From Druceiella hillmani (Eukaryota; Arthropoda; Insecta; Lepidoptera; Hepialidae): a stretch of DNA of 64,000 nucleotides. Within the stretch, counting starts at the first letter, position 1. The number at the start of each line of letters is the position of its first letter. The translations under genes were made by a program, and so were the position numbers. The stretch is from assembly GCA_039881145.1 (NCBI GenBank), contig JAYKKI010000003.1:6810501-6874500 (forward strand), given 5' to 3'. A model generated the notes under the pieces. That model saw only the letters and a program-made list of their open reading frames with translations, was not told where the DNA came from and did not search any database. Below, one piece after another: positions 1 through 10,744 of the stretch.

Positions 1-352
1 CTTTCAACAGCATTTATATATTACATAAAACAATAGCGGAAGCGGGGTTTGTGCGGGTTTTCCCACTGCTTACGTTAGTGAGTTTATTGTAGGGGAGCTG
101 TATAGTTTTCATTGTACTTTCGAAAGTTATACAATATACAAGTATTTTGTGAGAAATAAATATTATTCTGAATAATATATTTATACAATAGCAAGGGTAA
201 TGGTTAGAACAAGGTTATACCACTAATTATACATATCTCCCATTTTATTTATTTATTTTTTTAAATTTATTTTTATGTTTTTTTAGATGTTTAGCCGGGC
301 TGAAACAATTTAAAGTGTACTGTATTATGAATATTGTTTGACTGTGTTGTGT
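1..352. other. Non-coding stretch left of the Penelope fragment
   Basis: No open frame or RNA gene is recognisable. The stretch is AT-rich apart from a short G-rich patch near 40-60. It directly follows the stop codon of the minus-strand Penelope fragment, so part of it may be that element's 3' untranslated region; this is inference. Confidence 0.4.
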
Positions 353-979
353 CTAAAAGATATTAATTATGGGTGATGATATTTTGTTTAGTTGTTCATT
401 TAATATATTAATTTTGGCGTCTCTTTTATGTCTGTTTATTTCTAATGTTTCTAGAATATTGAGTTTATTGTCTTTTGTATTTATTTGTAATATATATGGA
501 GCATTGTCAGTATGAGTGTGATGATTATTTTCAATGAGGTGTTTCGCAAAGTGAGTTATGCCTGGTTTATTATTTCGCCAGTTGGCAATGTGTTCTTTGT
601 ATTTGATAGTAAAATCTCTTCCTATTTGACCTATATATAAGCCATTACAGTGGTCACATTTAAGTTTATAGATACCACTCTTTTTATGTTTATGTATTTC
701 TTATTTATTGTTGGTAAGGGTTTAACCCAAGTTATTTAAAATACTATAGGCACATGTGGTATTATTTATATTTTTATTATTAGTTAAGAGTTTTCCTAGT
801 TTAATATAATATAAATGTGATAATAATTGATTTAATACTAAATGTGATAGATTTCCTATGTATGGGATGAATTTATTGTAATTTATTTTATTATTTGGTA
901 TGACCGGGTATATTTCTTGGATTAGTATTTTTCGTAATTGCCGTGTTTGTCCACAAAAATATGCTCCTCCTATTTCCAA
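353..979 (-). pseudogene. Penelope-like element, C-terminal GIY-YIG endonuclease (broken)
   Basis: On the minus strand a reading frame runs from about 979 to a TAG at 353-355 and encodes a GIY-YIG nuclease domain. The motif SGIYKLKC is followed by YIGQIGRDF and then KYKEHI, the normal order of the domain, with a conserved Cys pair (KCDHC). In Penelope-like retroelements this endonuclease sits at the C-terminus after the reverse transcriptase and nicks target DNA. The frame carries two in-frame stops just before the domain (near 721 and 700), so it is dead. The RT domain is absent, as expected for a 5'-truncated copy. The first residues (about 945-979) may lie outside the element, because that DNA matches a local repeat near 1226. 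The assignment rests on motif order; no search was run. Confidence 0.75.
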
Positions 980-1345
980 AAACCACTACAATCAATTTGG
1001 TGAAAAGAAACAACGTTACTAGAAGTATATTTAAAGTTTATCGGAAAACTGTAGTAATGATTGTAAATATCATAGTTTCTGAGAAATTCGCGATAATTTC
1101 ACTCTTCTGAAGAATATGCTAGTAACTAAGTTAAAGAAATAATAAGACATATACGTATAATGTAAAAAATAATATTATAGCTAGTCAGAACTGTATGTAA
1201 GATAGTTCTACATATCTTGTTGAAAATGTCCACAAAAAATATGCTTCTCCAATTTCCCAACCTACTGCATGAAAAGATATGGCGTTACTATAAGTCTATC
1301 TTAAATGTTTCTAAGTGTATTCGAAACCTCGTTAAGTGTAGCTTT
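948..1345 (+). repeat. Diverged direct repeat pair, about 278 bp apart
   Basis: The segment starting at 948 (tgtccacaaaaatatgct) resembles the one starting at 1226 over about 110 bp. Shared blocks occur at tgtccacaaaaa, tatgct, tgaaaag and gcgttacta or a near variant. Several mismatches and small indels show the pair is old. It lies at the upstream edge of the Penelope fragment, so it may mark a truncation or insertion junction. Confidence 0.5.
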
Positions 1346-1405
1346 ACTCACACTTAACCGTTGTAGCTTTACTCATACTTAACCGTTGTATCTTTACTCA
1401 TACTT
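1335..1405 (+). repeat. Three tandem copies of a 25-bp unit
   Basis: Units start at 1335, 1360 and 1385 and share the core gtagctttactcatactt. They differ by a few substitutions and the third unit is shortened before a T run. Confidence 0.8.
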
Positions 1406-2590
1406 TTTTTTTTACATTAAACCTTACTATTTTCCAAGATTATCTGTAAAATTAGTTGTAATTTTATGTTTCATGCTCTTGAGCGAATTTGTGCAAAGGC
1501 AAAGTTTTATATGAAATTTATTAACATAACGATACGACGACGTGTATGCCGTTACATAGAATTGATTGCTGAACAAAATTGAACTATAACCAGAGTGGTG
1601 CATTCTCTATTATGACTAGTTGTCACATGAGAAAATTAATTTCTTTATTTTTGTCTTTCTTCGTTTAATTGAACGCATTTATGGGCAATGTGTACGGTAC
1701 AATTATTTCGTACTATTATTTTGACATACATAGTATGGATAAATATATATGTTACAGTTTTGGTTACAATTTATTAATCCATAGATTTATAACAAAGTAT
1801 AGGAATTATAACATCTTTACGACATTGTCAATATGTACAATTGTATTGCCACCATAAAACAATCAAATTCGAATTTTGAATAATGAATTTAACGGTCCTG
1901 GATACAGCAATCTGATTAGCATGTAGATTTTGTCCATATATATCTAGATAATAATTTATATAAATAATAAAATAATTTATTTAAAAATAATTTATATAAA
2001 CTATGTATTATTACATAGATAACACTTAGAATGAAAAATTGCACGTTAAAGGCGAAGGCATTTCTAGGCGAAAGCATTCTGCGAAAAATTGCACGCTAAA
2101 GGCGAAGCCATTTTTTGGGACAAAGATGGGGCTTTAAAAAAATCAGTTGCATAAAAGGAATTAATTTTATCACGTAATTAGTTAAAAATAAAAATATATT
2201 GCGTAAGGTTAAAAAAGGTAATATTGAATGCAGACATTGCATTTAAATGTTTTATTTAATATTATATTTTTATGCTCACTGCAATCTATTTAAATATTGA
2301 AACAACTTATTAATGTAAGTAATTGAGTTTAAAAAAGAATTCAAATGTGAAATTTAAACAAAAATGCGCTACTGAAAGTTATTATAAAATAAATTCTTCA
2401 TTCCATGAAGTTTGATATGAAAGAATTAGAGCGTCAAATTTTTCCGCATACTGGTTAGGAATGTACTATATTTGAAGTTTATATTTTAAATTGTGATTTA
2501 CTATATCAAATATTCATCTATTTTGAATATATCCAAACGTCATTACTTATTGTTTTTACTGAGTTTTTAAACCGCTAAGCAACAACAAAA
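1406..2590. other. AT-rich stretch with one small tandem duplication
   Basis: No coding region is recognised. The 62-codon frame at 1669-1857 has no family resemblance. Two copies of a roughly 31-bp block (core gaaaaattgcacg) begin near 2033 and 2082. Confidence 0.4.
2033..2112 (+). repeat. Two tandem copies of a block at about 50-bp spacing
   Basis: The block gaaaaattgcacgttaaagg followed by cgaaggcattt near 2033 recurs near 2082 with three substitutions. The DNA between the copies repeats parts of the same words. Confidence 0.7.
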
Positions 2591-2595
2591 ATAAC
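2591..2595 (+). repeat. Left target-site duplication (ATAAC) of the copia element
   Basis: ATAAC directly before the left LTR matches ATAAC at 6825-6829 directly after the right LTR. Five bases is the usual duplication length for Ty1/copia integrases. Confidence 0.75.
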
Positions 2596-2733
2596 TATTG
2601 GAATTAATATCAAAATAATGTATTTAATGTACTACTAGCGTCTTCTATGTGGTATTATTTGTAACTACCTACCTAAGGTTAATATTAAGAAATAAATTTA
2701 GTCTTTGATGAACTACCGTACACGTTTTATTCA
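2596..2733 (+). repeat. Left LTR of the copia element
   Basis: It begins TATTGGAATT, where the right LTR begins TGTTGGAATT, so the terminal G of the usual TG has mutated to A. It ends in CA. It carries eight bases (within ctttgatgaactaccg) that the right LTR lacks. Confidence 0.9.
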
Positions 2734-2750
2734 CTTATGCGCCCAGACCC
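2734..2750 (+). promoter_or_regulatory. Probable primer-binding site of the copia element
   Basis: The DNA directly after the left LTR reads cttatgcgcccagaccc. As I remember it, Drosophila copia primes from an internal half of initiator tRNA-Met and has a related word (ttatgggcccag) at the same place. The match here is imperfect, so the primer tRNA is not proven. Confidence 0.5.
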
Positions 2751-2794
2751 ACATTTGCTAAAATCTTTTTTTATTTTCTCGTGCGAAAGTAACT

Positions 2795-3265
2795 ATGTCG
2801 ACGTCGGGGTACTTAGTAAATGTGCCGAAACTTAAAGGACGCGAGAATTACGACGATTGGGCGTTTGCAACAAGTAATTTCTTGTTACTTGAAGGCATTG
2901 ACATTGAAAATGTACCGGCAACTATCAGTGAATCTGAGAAGAAAAAAGCTAAAGCAAAACTCGTTATGACAATTGACTGTTCATTATATGTGCATATAAA
3001 AAGTGAAACTACAGTGAACGGTGTGTGGAAGAAATTAAAACAGTTATTTGACGATACGGGGTATCAACGAAAAATAAGTTTGCTTCGTACATTGATTTCA
3101 ATACGCCTCGATAACTGCGAATCCATGACATCCTATGTATCTCAAGTGGTTGAGACAGCACATAAATTGAAAGGGACAGGTTTCGAAATCACAGACGAGT
3201 GGATTGGGTCATTACTTTTGGCGGGACTTCCAGATAAGTATTCACCGATGATAATGGCAATATAA
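2795..3265 (+). pseudogene. gag: copia gag, N-terminal part (ends at a premature stop)
   Basis: An ATG 61 bases after the LTR opens a 156-codon frame. It has the usual features of a copia gag: a KLKGRENYDDWAF motif near residues 13-25, AKAKLVMTI, VWKKLKQLFDDTG and a GLPDKYSPMI segment near the end. The gag protein forms the capsid of the intracellular particle. The TAA at 3263-3265 interrupts the domain, and the same frame continues beyond it through the zinc knuckle and protease, so this stop is a mutation rather than the natural end. Confidence 0.9.
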
Positions 3266-3637
3266 CACTCTGGAATAGCCATTAGCGCTGACGTCATTAA
3301 AACAAAGTTACTTGATATATGTTCGGAGGTTGGCACTACTGGAATCGACTCTGCCTTTTGGTCTACACAGCGAAATAAAAAAGGCAACACTGACAAGCAA
3401 ATGTCAAAGTCAACCAGCAGTAAACAAATAAAGTGTTATAATTGCAAGAAGATCGGCCACTACAAAAATAAGTGTCCTGAATTAAAAGCAAATAAACAAT
3501 TGAATGCTTTTAGCGCGGCGTTTTTCAACGGTTATTATAACATAGAAGACTGGTACATCGACTCAGGCGCAAGCGCGCATATGACGTCAAACCAAAAATG
3601 TTTACTCCGAACTCGACCAGTACACGAACCTAAATAA
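3266..3637 (+). pseudogene. copia gag zinc knuckle and start of aspartic protease
   Basis: This continues the gag frame after the premature stop. Counting from the Met at 3401, a CCHC zinc knuckle lies at Cys12, Cys15, His20 and Cys25 (CYNCKKIGHYKNKC) and would bind element RNA. The protease active-site motif WYIDSGASAHMT follows, with its catalytic Asp at residue 54 (codon near 3560). A second in-frame stop at 3635-3637 cuts the protease in two. The intact zinc and DSGA motifs show that decay is recent. Confidence 0.9.
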
Positions 3638-3988
3638 ATCGTAGTGGCAAATCAAATGACGGTGCCTGTAGTTAGTGTTGGTGAAACACAGATAACGACA
3701 TGCGTGAACAGTTCTCAGTATGACGTGATTGTGAAGGACGTATTGTATATACCGAATCTCACGGCAAACTTATTATCCGTAAGCCAACTTATAGCTAAAG
3801 GAAATAAAGTTGTATTAAAAAAAGATACCTGTTTGATATACAACCAAGTGAATGAGCTTATTGGTACAGCAAATTTGATAAATGGAGTGTACAAGTTAAA
3901 CACAAAAAAATTCGAGAACTCGTTATCGGCAATGTCAACATGGCATAAAAGGTTAGGACATATAAATAGTAAGTCCTTACAAAAATGA
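3638..3988 (+). pseudogene. copia protease C-terminal part and GAG-pre-integrase segment
   Basis: The frame is the same as gag and continues after the stop at 3635. It contains the end of the protease (VLYIPNLTANLLSVSQL is typical of copia) and the pre-integrase motif WHKRLGHINSKSLQK, which supplies the two His of the integrase HHCC zinc site. The frame ends in a TGA at 3986-3988 caused by a one-base length change in the A run near 3980-3984; the integrase continues in another frame. Confidence 0.9.
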
Positions 3989-4824
3989 AAGAAGGAGCAG
4001 TAGAAGGAGTTTCTTTTCACAAGAAAGCTGACATACAGATACAGAATTGTGAAGTGTGCTGTAAGGGAAAACAATCACGTTTCCCTTTCCCATCAGCAAA
4101 CCATACAAGTGAAAAACTACTGGATGTAGTACACTCAGATTTATGCGGGCAGATGGAGACCAAGTCAATTGGTCTGGCGAAGTACTTTCTTCTGTTTGTG
4201 GATGATGACAGCAGAATGACTTTTGTCTACTTCTTGAAAGAAAAGAACCAGGTGTTCCAGCATTTCAAAAAATTTCGAAGTTTAGTTGAGAATCAAACTG
4301 GAAACAAGATAAAAATACTGAGAACCGACAATGGAGGTAAATTTTGTTCACGTGAGATGGAAAGTTACTTAAAACAAGTAGGTATTGTCCATCAGAAGAC
4401 GAATCCTCACACTCCAGAGCAGAATGGACTCTCAGAGAGGTTCAACAGAACTATAGTTGAACGGGCAAGATGTTTATTGTTTGAAGCAGGTCTCGACAAA
4501 AGTTTTTGGGCTGAAGCAGTTAATACTGCAGTTTACCTAAAGAACAGAACACCAGCCGCCAGTTTAGGCATGATGACACTATTTGAGAGGTGGACAGGTG
4601 AGAAACCAGACCTCAGCCATGTTAGAATTTTTGGCAGTAAAGTAATGGTGTATGTTCCCAAAATACAACGACAAAAATGGGATAAGAATGCTGACAGATT
4701 AATTTTAGTTGGGTATCCAGAGAATGTGAAAGGATACAGATTGTATAACCCAAGAACTAAAAAAATTACTACGAGCAGAGAAAATGGAGTTGGACGAAGC
4801 TCAGATTGTAGTAAAAGATTGTGA
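3985..4824 (+). pseudogene. copia integrase (core triad preserved)
   Basis: This 279-codon frame holds the Cys pair of the zinc site (Cys22, Cys25) and the rve catalytic core. Asp52 lies in DVVHSDLCG, Asp115 in TDNGGKF and Glu151 in LSERFNRT, which gives the D,D(35)E spacing of retroviral-type integrases. After the core come YVPKIQRQKWD and VGYPENVKGYRLYNP, the usual copia C-terminal signature. The frame then runs out at 4824, while the RT frame opens by 4784, so a frameshift lies between about 4784 and 4824. The Lys in NGGKF, where many relatives have Glu, is not catalytic. Confidence 0.95.
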
Positions 4825-5998
4825 AAATAAGTCAAAGAAAGATGAAAACTTAGAAGAAGATGAAAGTTTAATAGAAAATCCAGGTTCAGATCCAAATGAT
4901 TCAACATATATTTGTGAATCATCGTCTTCCCAAGATGACTCGTATCAATCTGTTACTGAAGAAGAGTCTTTTGTAGAGAATGAAGTTCAAATTGAAGCTA
5001 AGCGTAAAATAAAGCCAGTAGAAAGATATGGGATGACCAATCTCTGTCTTCTGGATAATCTGGAATCATGTGATGAAGAACTAAGTTATGAAGCAGCAAT
5101 AAATGGACCAGACAAGGAACAGTGGAGACTAGCGATGGAAGATGAACTGAAAGCTTTCGACGATAATCAAGCATGGACGTTTGTAGATAGGAAAGAAGCT
5201 GATAGAGTGATACAGTGCAAGTGGGTATTCAAGAAAAAGTACGAAAGTGATAATAGTGTGCGATATAGAGCAAGACTGGTGGCAAAAGGTTTTACCCAAA
5301 AAGAAGATGTGGATTACGCTGACACATACTCACCAGTGCTTCGTTACTCTACACTAAGGTTTCTATTTGCTTTAAGTGTCAAACTTAACCTTGAAATTAC
5401 TCACTTAGATGTAACTACAGCATTCCTAAATGGTTACTTAAATGAAAAAGTGTATATGCAAGTTCCCCCTAATTTAGATTGTAAAGAAAATAGTGTTCTT
5501 AAATTAAATCGTGCAATTTATGGTCTAAAACAATCAGCCAGGGCTTGGAACGAAAGAGTAAATGATTCTTTATTAAAATTAAATTTTATTAAATCAAAGT
5601 TAGAACCATGTCTGTATATACAAAATTGTGAAAAGGAGCAGATCATAATAGCAATTTTTGTTGATGATTTTTTCATTTTTTCAAACAGTAGTAATATGGT
5701 TAAGGAGTTAAAAACAAATTTAATGTCAAAATTTAAAATTAAGGATTTGGGGCAATTTAAACAATGTTTGGGTATGAGAGTAAAAATGTATCAGAATGGC
5801 AATATTTCCTTAGATCAAGAAAAGTTTGTAGACCATATTTTAAGTAAATTTAATATGACAAACTGTAAAGTTGTTGTTACTCCTATTGAGAAAAATTTAA
5901 AACTAGAGAAAAGTGTAGATGTTTGTAAACAATATCCAACAACTAATAGGAAGCTTAATGTACTTAAGTGTTTTGACTCGCCCAGATATTTCCTATAG
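4784..5998 (+). pseudogene. copia reverse transcriptase
   Basis: This 404-codon frame is back in the gag frame. An acidic linker (residues 1-70) precedes the RVT_2 reverse transcriptase: WRLAMEDELKAF near 114-125, KWVFKKKY, RYRARLVAKGF, LDVTTAFLNG with a catalytic Asp near 209, AIYGLKQSARAW near 244-255, and the FVDDFF box near 292-297 with the two catalytic Asp. The active site looks intact. A frameshift near 5935 moves the start of the RNase H segment into another frame, and the last 20 or so residues of this frame are out-of-phase read-through. Confidence 0.95.
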
Positions 5999-6596
5999 TG
6001 TGAGTTATTTGAGCCAATTTAATAATTCATATTCCTATACTCATTGGAAGCATGCGAAACGCATCCTAAGATACTTATGTAAAACTAAATCTTATGGCCT
6101 AATGTTTATCAAAGATAATTGTAAATTAGAGGGTTTCGTTGATGCAGATTGGGCTTCAAACACACTAGATAGGAGATGCTATACAGGTTTCTACTTTAAA
6201 ATTTCTGGAACTGTTATTTCATATGAATGTAAAAAACAACGTACTATAGCCTTATCAAGTACAGAGGCAGAATATATGGCAATTGCCGAAGCCTGTAAAG
6301 AGGCTATTTATTTAAAAAACTCGTTTTCGGAAATTGTAAACAGTTGTGATTATGTAATTATATTGTATAATGACAATCAAGGCGCTCAGAAGCTGTCTGA
6401 AAATTCTTTATTTCATAAAAGAACTAAACACATAGATGTGCATCATCATTTTGTTAGAGAAGCAGTTGCTAACAATCTTATAAAGATAGTCTACATGCCA
6501 ACATCTGAAATGCCAGCAGACTTGCTGACCAAGGGTTTAGATAGTGTTAAACATAACTATTTTGTAAAAAAGTTAGGTATTCAAAACATTGTTTAA
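5919..6596 (+). pseudogene. copia RNase H and element C-terminus
   Basis: This frame begins inside the RT tail after the frameshift, with QQLIGSLMYLSVLTRPDISY, the classic copia link between RT and RNase H. RNase H motifs follow in order: VDADWAS (first Asp), LSSTEAEYMA (Glu), YNDNQGAQ (Asp) and HIDVHHHFVRE. The C-terminal end (MPADLLTKGLD) is typical, and the natural stop falls at 6594-6596, about 100 bases before the right LTR. RNase H removes the RNA strand during cDNA synthesis. This domain itself shows no internal break. Confidence 0.95.
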
Positions 6597-6685
6597 TAGG
6601 TGACTATCTGTAAATTAATAACATTTTTTGCTTTTATTAGTTTGTTAAAAATAATTTATATGTTACAAAGTTCAGATTATTTTGA

Positions 6686-6695
6686 TAAGTGGAGA
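6686..6695 (+). promoter_or_regulatory. Polypurine tract of the copia element
   Basis: The purine-rich run around agtggaga directly precedes the right LTR, the expected site for plus-strand priming. Confidence 0.6.
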
Positions 6696-6824
6696 TGTTG
6701 GAATTAATATCAAAATAATGTATTTAATGTACTACTAGCGCCTTCTATGTGGTATCATCTGTAACTACCTACCTAAGGTTAATATTAAGAAATAAATTTA
6801 GTCTTTACCGTACACGTTTTATTA
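6696..6824 (+). repeat. Right LTR of the copia element
   Basis: It starts TGTTGGAATT and matches the left LTR over its whole length, apart from four substitutions and two indels. Its last base pair before the target duplication reads TA instead of the CA seen in the left LTR. Confidence 0.9.
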
Positions 6825-6829
6825 ATAAC
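6825..6829 (+). repeat. Right target-site duplication (ATAAC) of the copia element
   Basis: It matches ATAAC at 2591-2595. One further A (6824) is also shared with the base before the left copy, so the edge is uncertain by one base. Confidence 0.75.
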
Positions 6830-7845
6830 TACGTCAAAATGATGTTACATATTAGAGAGAGCGTACAATCCTTTCGATCGACATCCTCACGAACCAGTTT
6901 ACTGGCCTGCAACCATCCTCTCATCTGAATTTGTTCTCATTCCGTGCGGTTTTTCTGAGTTGACTCGTATCCGAGTGGGCCGATGGGGCGTAACTGAAAG
7001 TCACCTTTACCGGAAGGTGGTCAGCTACTTATCTGCATGCGTTTGCTGAAAAAGAACCAACTAACAGAAAAATAATTTTATTACACACATATAACTATTT
7101 CGTTTACTATTTTGAGTACCATATACTTTCACGTCTTTTCTCCATTTCGGCGGTTCTTTTATTTTATATACGTTTATTTTATAAACGTTATTCTGTTTGT
7201 AAGATCCTTCTCATTTGTTGAGTTTTAACAATTTACGGGTTTATCTTGTCGTGTGATAAAAGACAACAAATATGTACTCCCATGAGAATATTTACACGAA
7301 AATTGTTCTTGAATTTAAAAAAAAATAGGTGGAGTGACATAGATTTTAATGTAGTTTCCTGCAAATTACTTTAATAAAATTTTAATAATTCTTCATTTAA
7401 CATTCCAAAACTCAGCTTCTAATTTTGAAATTGACGACTCTTAAAGGAAAGGAAATCTGGTTCTCTCGAAGGAAATCTGGTTTTACTGTTTTAAATATGT
7501 AACTGTAATGTGTATGGATTGAATCAACAAACTTTTCCTTATTTATAGTTAGTATGCACGATATTGTTATAAAACTATTCTTAAACAATTCGTTGCCAAA
7601 ATTAAATATTGGTAATTTTGAAATGGATCTCTTGGGATTTCCCTCAATCTGGTTAAATAATATTACTTATTTTTCTCTGATTATGGCGCGGCACACGCGT
7701 TAGAGGTTGTGTGATATGTTTTGCTCATATATACATACATTTTTATAAAAGTACCTGTACGTAGTTGTGTTAATCTATTACTAAGTAGAACATAAAAGGT
7801 AGAATATAAATATAATTTGAATAACGTTTTTAAAGTATATTATAC
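6830..7845. other. No recognisable gene
   Basis: 6840-7050 is richer in GC than its surroundings but contains no long frame. The rest is AT-rich with no repeat or RNA gene that I can name. Confidence 0.35.
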
Positions 7846-8045
7846 TAGCTGTATCTACGAGTTTTTCGCGTGAAATTCGGTGTAAGAAAATTTATTAGAT
7901 TTTTTTCTCTCTCTTATATATTTTATTGAGTATAAACTATTAAGTGTCATACCAAATTTCGTCAAAATCCGTTTAGTAGATTTCGCATTATTGACACGAG
8001 CAAATTAATATACAGAGAGAAAAAAATCTAAATAGGTTTTTATTG
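7846..8045 (+). repeat. Decayed insect interspersed repeat (TACTAGC start, tail with ccaaatttcgtcaaaatccg)
   Basis: It begins tatactagctgtatc and includes taccaaatttcgtcaaaatc followed by cgtttagtagatttcgc. These words in this order recur in a repeat I remember from many moth and butterfly genomes. It has no coding capacity here. The family name is not known to me, and the match is from memory. Confidence 0.5.
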
Positions 8046-9264
8046 GCTTATCATTACATTTATATATATAATTCAGGTATTCTTATGACAAAGATTTGAT
8101 GAATTATCATAGACCAACATATATTAGTGGAGCAGCATTTTTTATTATCCGAATAGCACATTCATCATCGGCCAGTCCATTGATTTAATTATTTATCGAC
8201 AGTTGAAATTGCAAAGCATAGGTTCACAGTGCACTTCTGCTGTAATCAACCATGAGCCATCTTGTGTCAATTTTAGTCATATTTGCGAAATACTCAGGAG
8301 CTTGTTATTTTTTTTTAATTGTCACTTTATACAGACAAACATAATTATTGAATATTTTTAACTAGAAATTTGTAACTTTTTTATTGCAACCAACTGTAAC
8401 TTTTAAAACTTTTGCATCAAACAATCAACTTACATATATTGCAAGCGGTTCTCGCGTTCTTCATAAAATTTGTTAGCAAATCGTTATTGAAAAAAAATGT
8501 AGTACTTAGGAAAAAAAGTTTGACGAGTTTTATTCTTGAGGATAAGAATTACTAACAATCATTCTGAAAATTATTTTAGAGAAAGAAATTATCAATTCCG
8601 AAAAGTTATATATGTTCTAAGTGTTTCCGCCAAATATTGCTTTTGTATCCGTCACGAATCTATCATTTGTAAGCCTTTTTTAATTTTGTAAGCTGTATTA
8701 TAACTAATGAATATATATTATACAGAAGTAACAAGGAACTTTAAACTTATCGGGTTAGCTTTTCTTTTTCCTTATTGATGACATAAGTATTATTCATTAC
8801 GCATACTTCGATATGTGTAACGACGAAGAATTAAAACTATTTGAAAGCTGCTTAATGAAACAATGATTCATTGCAATATAGTTTAATATTTTTAATCCTA
8901 TATGTATATACCAAGGTTTGTCGAATTCCAGAAATTTGTCAGCTTGTTTGATTTTTATTTCGAAAAATAGGATTAAAAAATATGTCAAAATTTATTAATA
9001 AAATAAATTATTGAACAATATCACACACTATGTAAAATAAATGCATATGGAAAGCAAAAAAGAACTCGAGGTGTTGTGAGATACACGGTTGGGACGAAGT
9101 TCCTTTCGCTATATATTATGTATTACATAACAGGCACTATGCAATAAGTTAACAACGTTTGAGAGTAATCAAATGAAAATGAAGGAATTACATCTATTAT
9201 TTACATCTATGGATATTATTTACATCTTTTCGCAATAGTTTTCTTTTTTGATCTTAAAATTGTG
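8046..9264. other. No recognisable gene
   Basis: AT-rich sequence. The 63-codon minus frame at 8797-8988 has no family resemblance and I do not support it as coding. Confidence 0.35.
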
Positions 9265-9314
9265 TCTCAGTCGCCGATGGCTCAGTTAATTCGCCAGTGT
9301 ATATATATACATAT

Positions 9315-9353
<39 letters not shown>
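9265..9353 (+). repeat. tRNA-like head followed by an (AT)n/(AC)n microsatellite
   Basis: The word gatggctcagttaattcgcc resembles a pol III A box (tggctcagt) and may be the head of a SINE. I see no B box, because an (AT)/(AC) microsatellite starts at about 9300. The microsatellite is certain; the SINE reading is weak. Confidence 0.4.
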
Positions 9354-9355
<2 letters not shown>

Positions 9356-10744
9356 CTATATTATCTATAGGAATAAAAATATTACATCAAAAATATCACA
9401 CAACATTGTTAATTATAAGATGCGAAAATAACTTTCAAAATACGTGAATAGTATTCCATGATTTAATTTTGGTATCAGTTAATGCATGTCAACTTTTGAC
9501 CATACAAATAAAAGATGATACCAAAATTTAAGTTTAAAATAAATCATCCACTTATTATCACTTTAACACAGTTACTTATCCGACTTCACCATTCCCAACC
9601 ACAATATATATAACGATAACATGAGTTTGAAAATAGTGAAGAAATGTTATGGATATTACGGCGTGCGCGGATTGCGCGTGCGCTAAACACATACGCTTAA
9701 ACAATACACTGATGTGCACGCCGCACGTCTACTGTAGTAATATACCTATACATACATATACGCTTGTAAACACGTAAACGCTAATACTGTAGCAAAAGTG
9801 TCATTCGAAATCTTACATTTTCTTTGGGCTAGCTCTTATTTGCCAAGTGTGTAATGTGCGATAGGGAAATTCGTTCCAACTATATTGTATAAGATGGTTG
9901 TACGTGTATAAATACATATTAAATGCTACTTTGTAGTAATTTATAATCATTAGCTCATATTACACAGCGATGTGAGTCCATTTCTATGTAAATATTTCCA
10001 TCATTATCTATTTCCCACCCTCTCTCTCTTTTTCTCGAACAAACAATGATATGAAATTCTGAAATGCAGTGCGGTTCAAAGTGTCCTACTACCAGATGTA
10101 TCGAGGTGACAAAAGATCGGACTAAGGAGACGGAACTATATGAACAAAATGTAACAAAGTCACATTTTCTCGAATTAGTAATATTTAGGAAAATATTACG
10201 GTACAAGAAGAGAATGATAGTAAATAAGTTCACAATGTCATTTTTCAAATTTCCCTTAATATAGAAAATAAATTAAAATAATTTTATTGAAAGTTTTATG
10301 GATGCGGTAGTTGTACTATGTTGACAGTATTAAATGATGAACGGAATATATAAAGATTTTATATCCCCGCTTCGGACTAAACGAAGTATAAAAAATAATC
10401 TTTTTATAATATCGTTATACCCATATCAATAATAAGCCGACTTTGCAAAAGCCTGTTTAATAAACCAAATAATGCAAACTTACAATACACTCCATTTAAT
10501 CTTCACATCCTATGTTACCTTTTTATTCTTTAGCTATAAATTATAATTATCATACATTCAGTTGCGCCACGTTTATTAAGATGCATGTACAACCGGCAAG
10601 TGTACCGAAATTTGCCAATGTACTTAGATGTAGGGGTAAAGGAAAAAATAATATCTATAAAACAAAATTGTTATATAAAAAATAAAAAACACGCTTTAGT
10701 AGCAAAATGATGTATCTAATGGTGACTAAAAATTAACTTAAATG
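9354..10744. other. No recognisable gene; small CpG-richer patch
   Basis: 9660-9730 contains several CpG and GC-rich words (gcgtgcgcggattgcgcgtg). The overlapping frames at 9955-10264 on both strands show no family signature. Confidence 0.35.

Larger units (their letters stand above)
2596..6824 (+). mobile_element. Ty1/copia LTR retrotransposon, full length but inactivated
   Basis: The element has two short LTRs (138 and 129 bp), a 5-bp target duplication, a primer-binding site, a polypurine tract and a pol region in the diagnostic copia order: gag, protease, integrase, reverse transcriptase, RNase H. The total length of 4.2 kb is at the short end for the group. The coding region contains two in-frame stops (3263-3265 and 3635-3637) and frameshifts near 3983, between about 4784 and 4824, and near 5935. 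The two LTRs differ at four positions in about 128 aligned bases plus one 8-bp and one 1-bp indel. Insertion was therefore fairly recent, and the copy has decayed since. It cannot make its own proteins. Confidence 0.95.

Noticed and set aside
3142..4922. Minus-strand frames opposite the copia element (3142, 3715, 3977, 4533)
   Set aside because: Shadows of the plus-strand gag and pol frames; they have no motifs.
9465..9527. 12-bp inverted words (aattttggtatc / gataccaaaatt)
   Set aside because: Short arms with a 39-bp spacer are expected by chance in AT-rich DNA.
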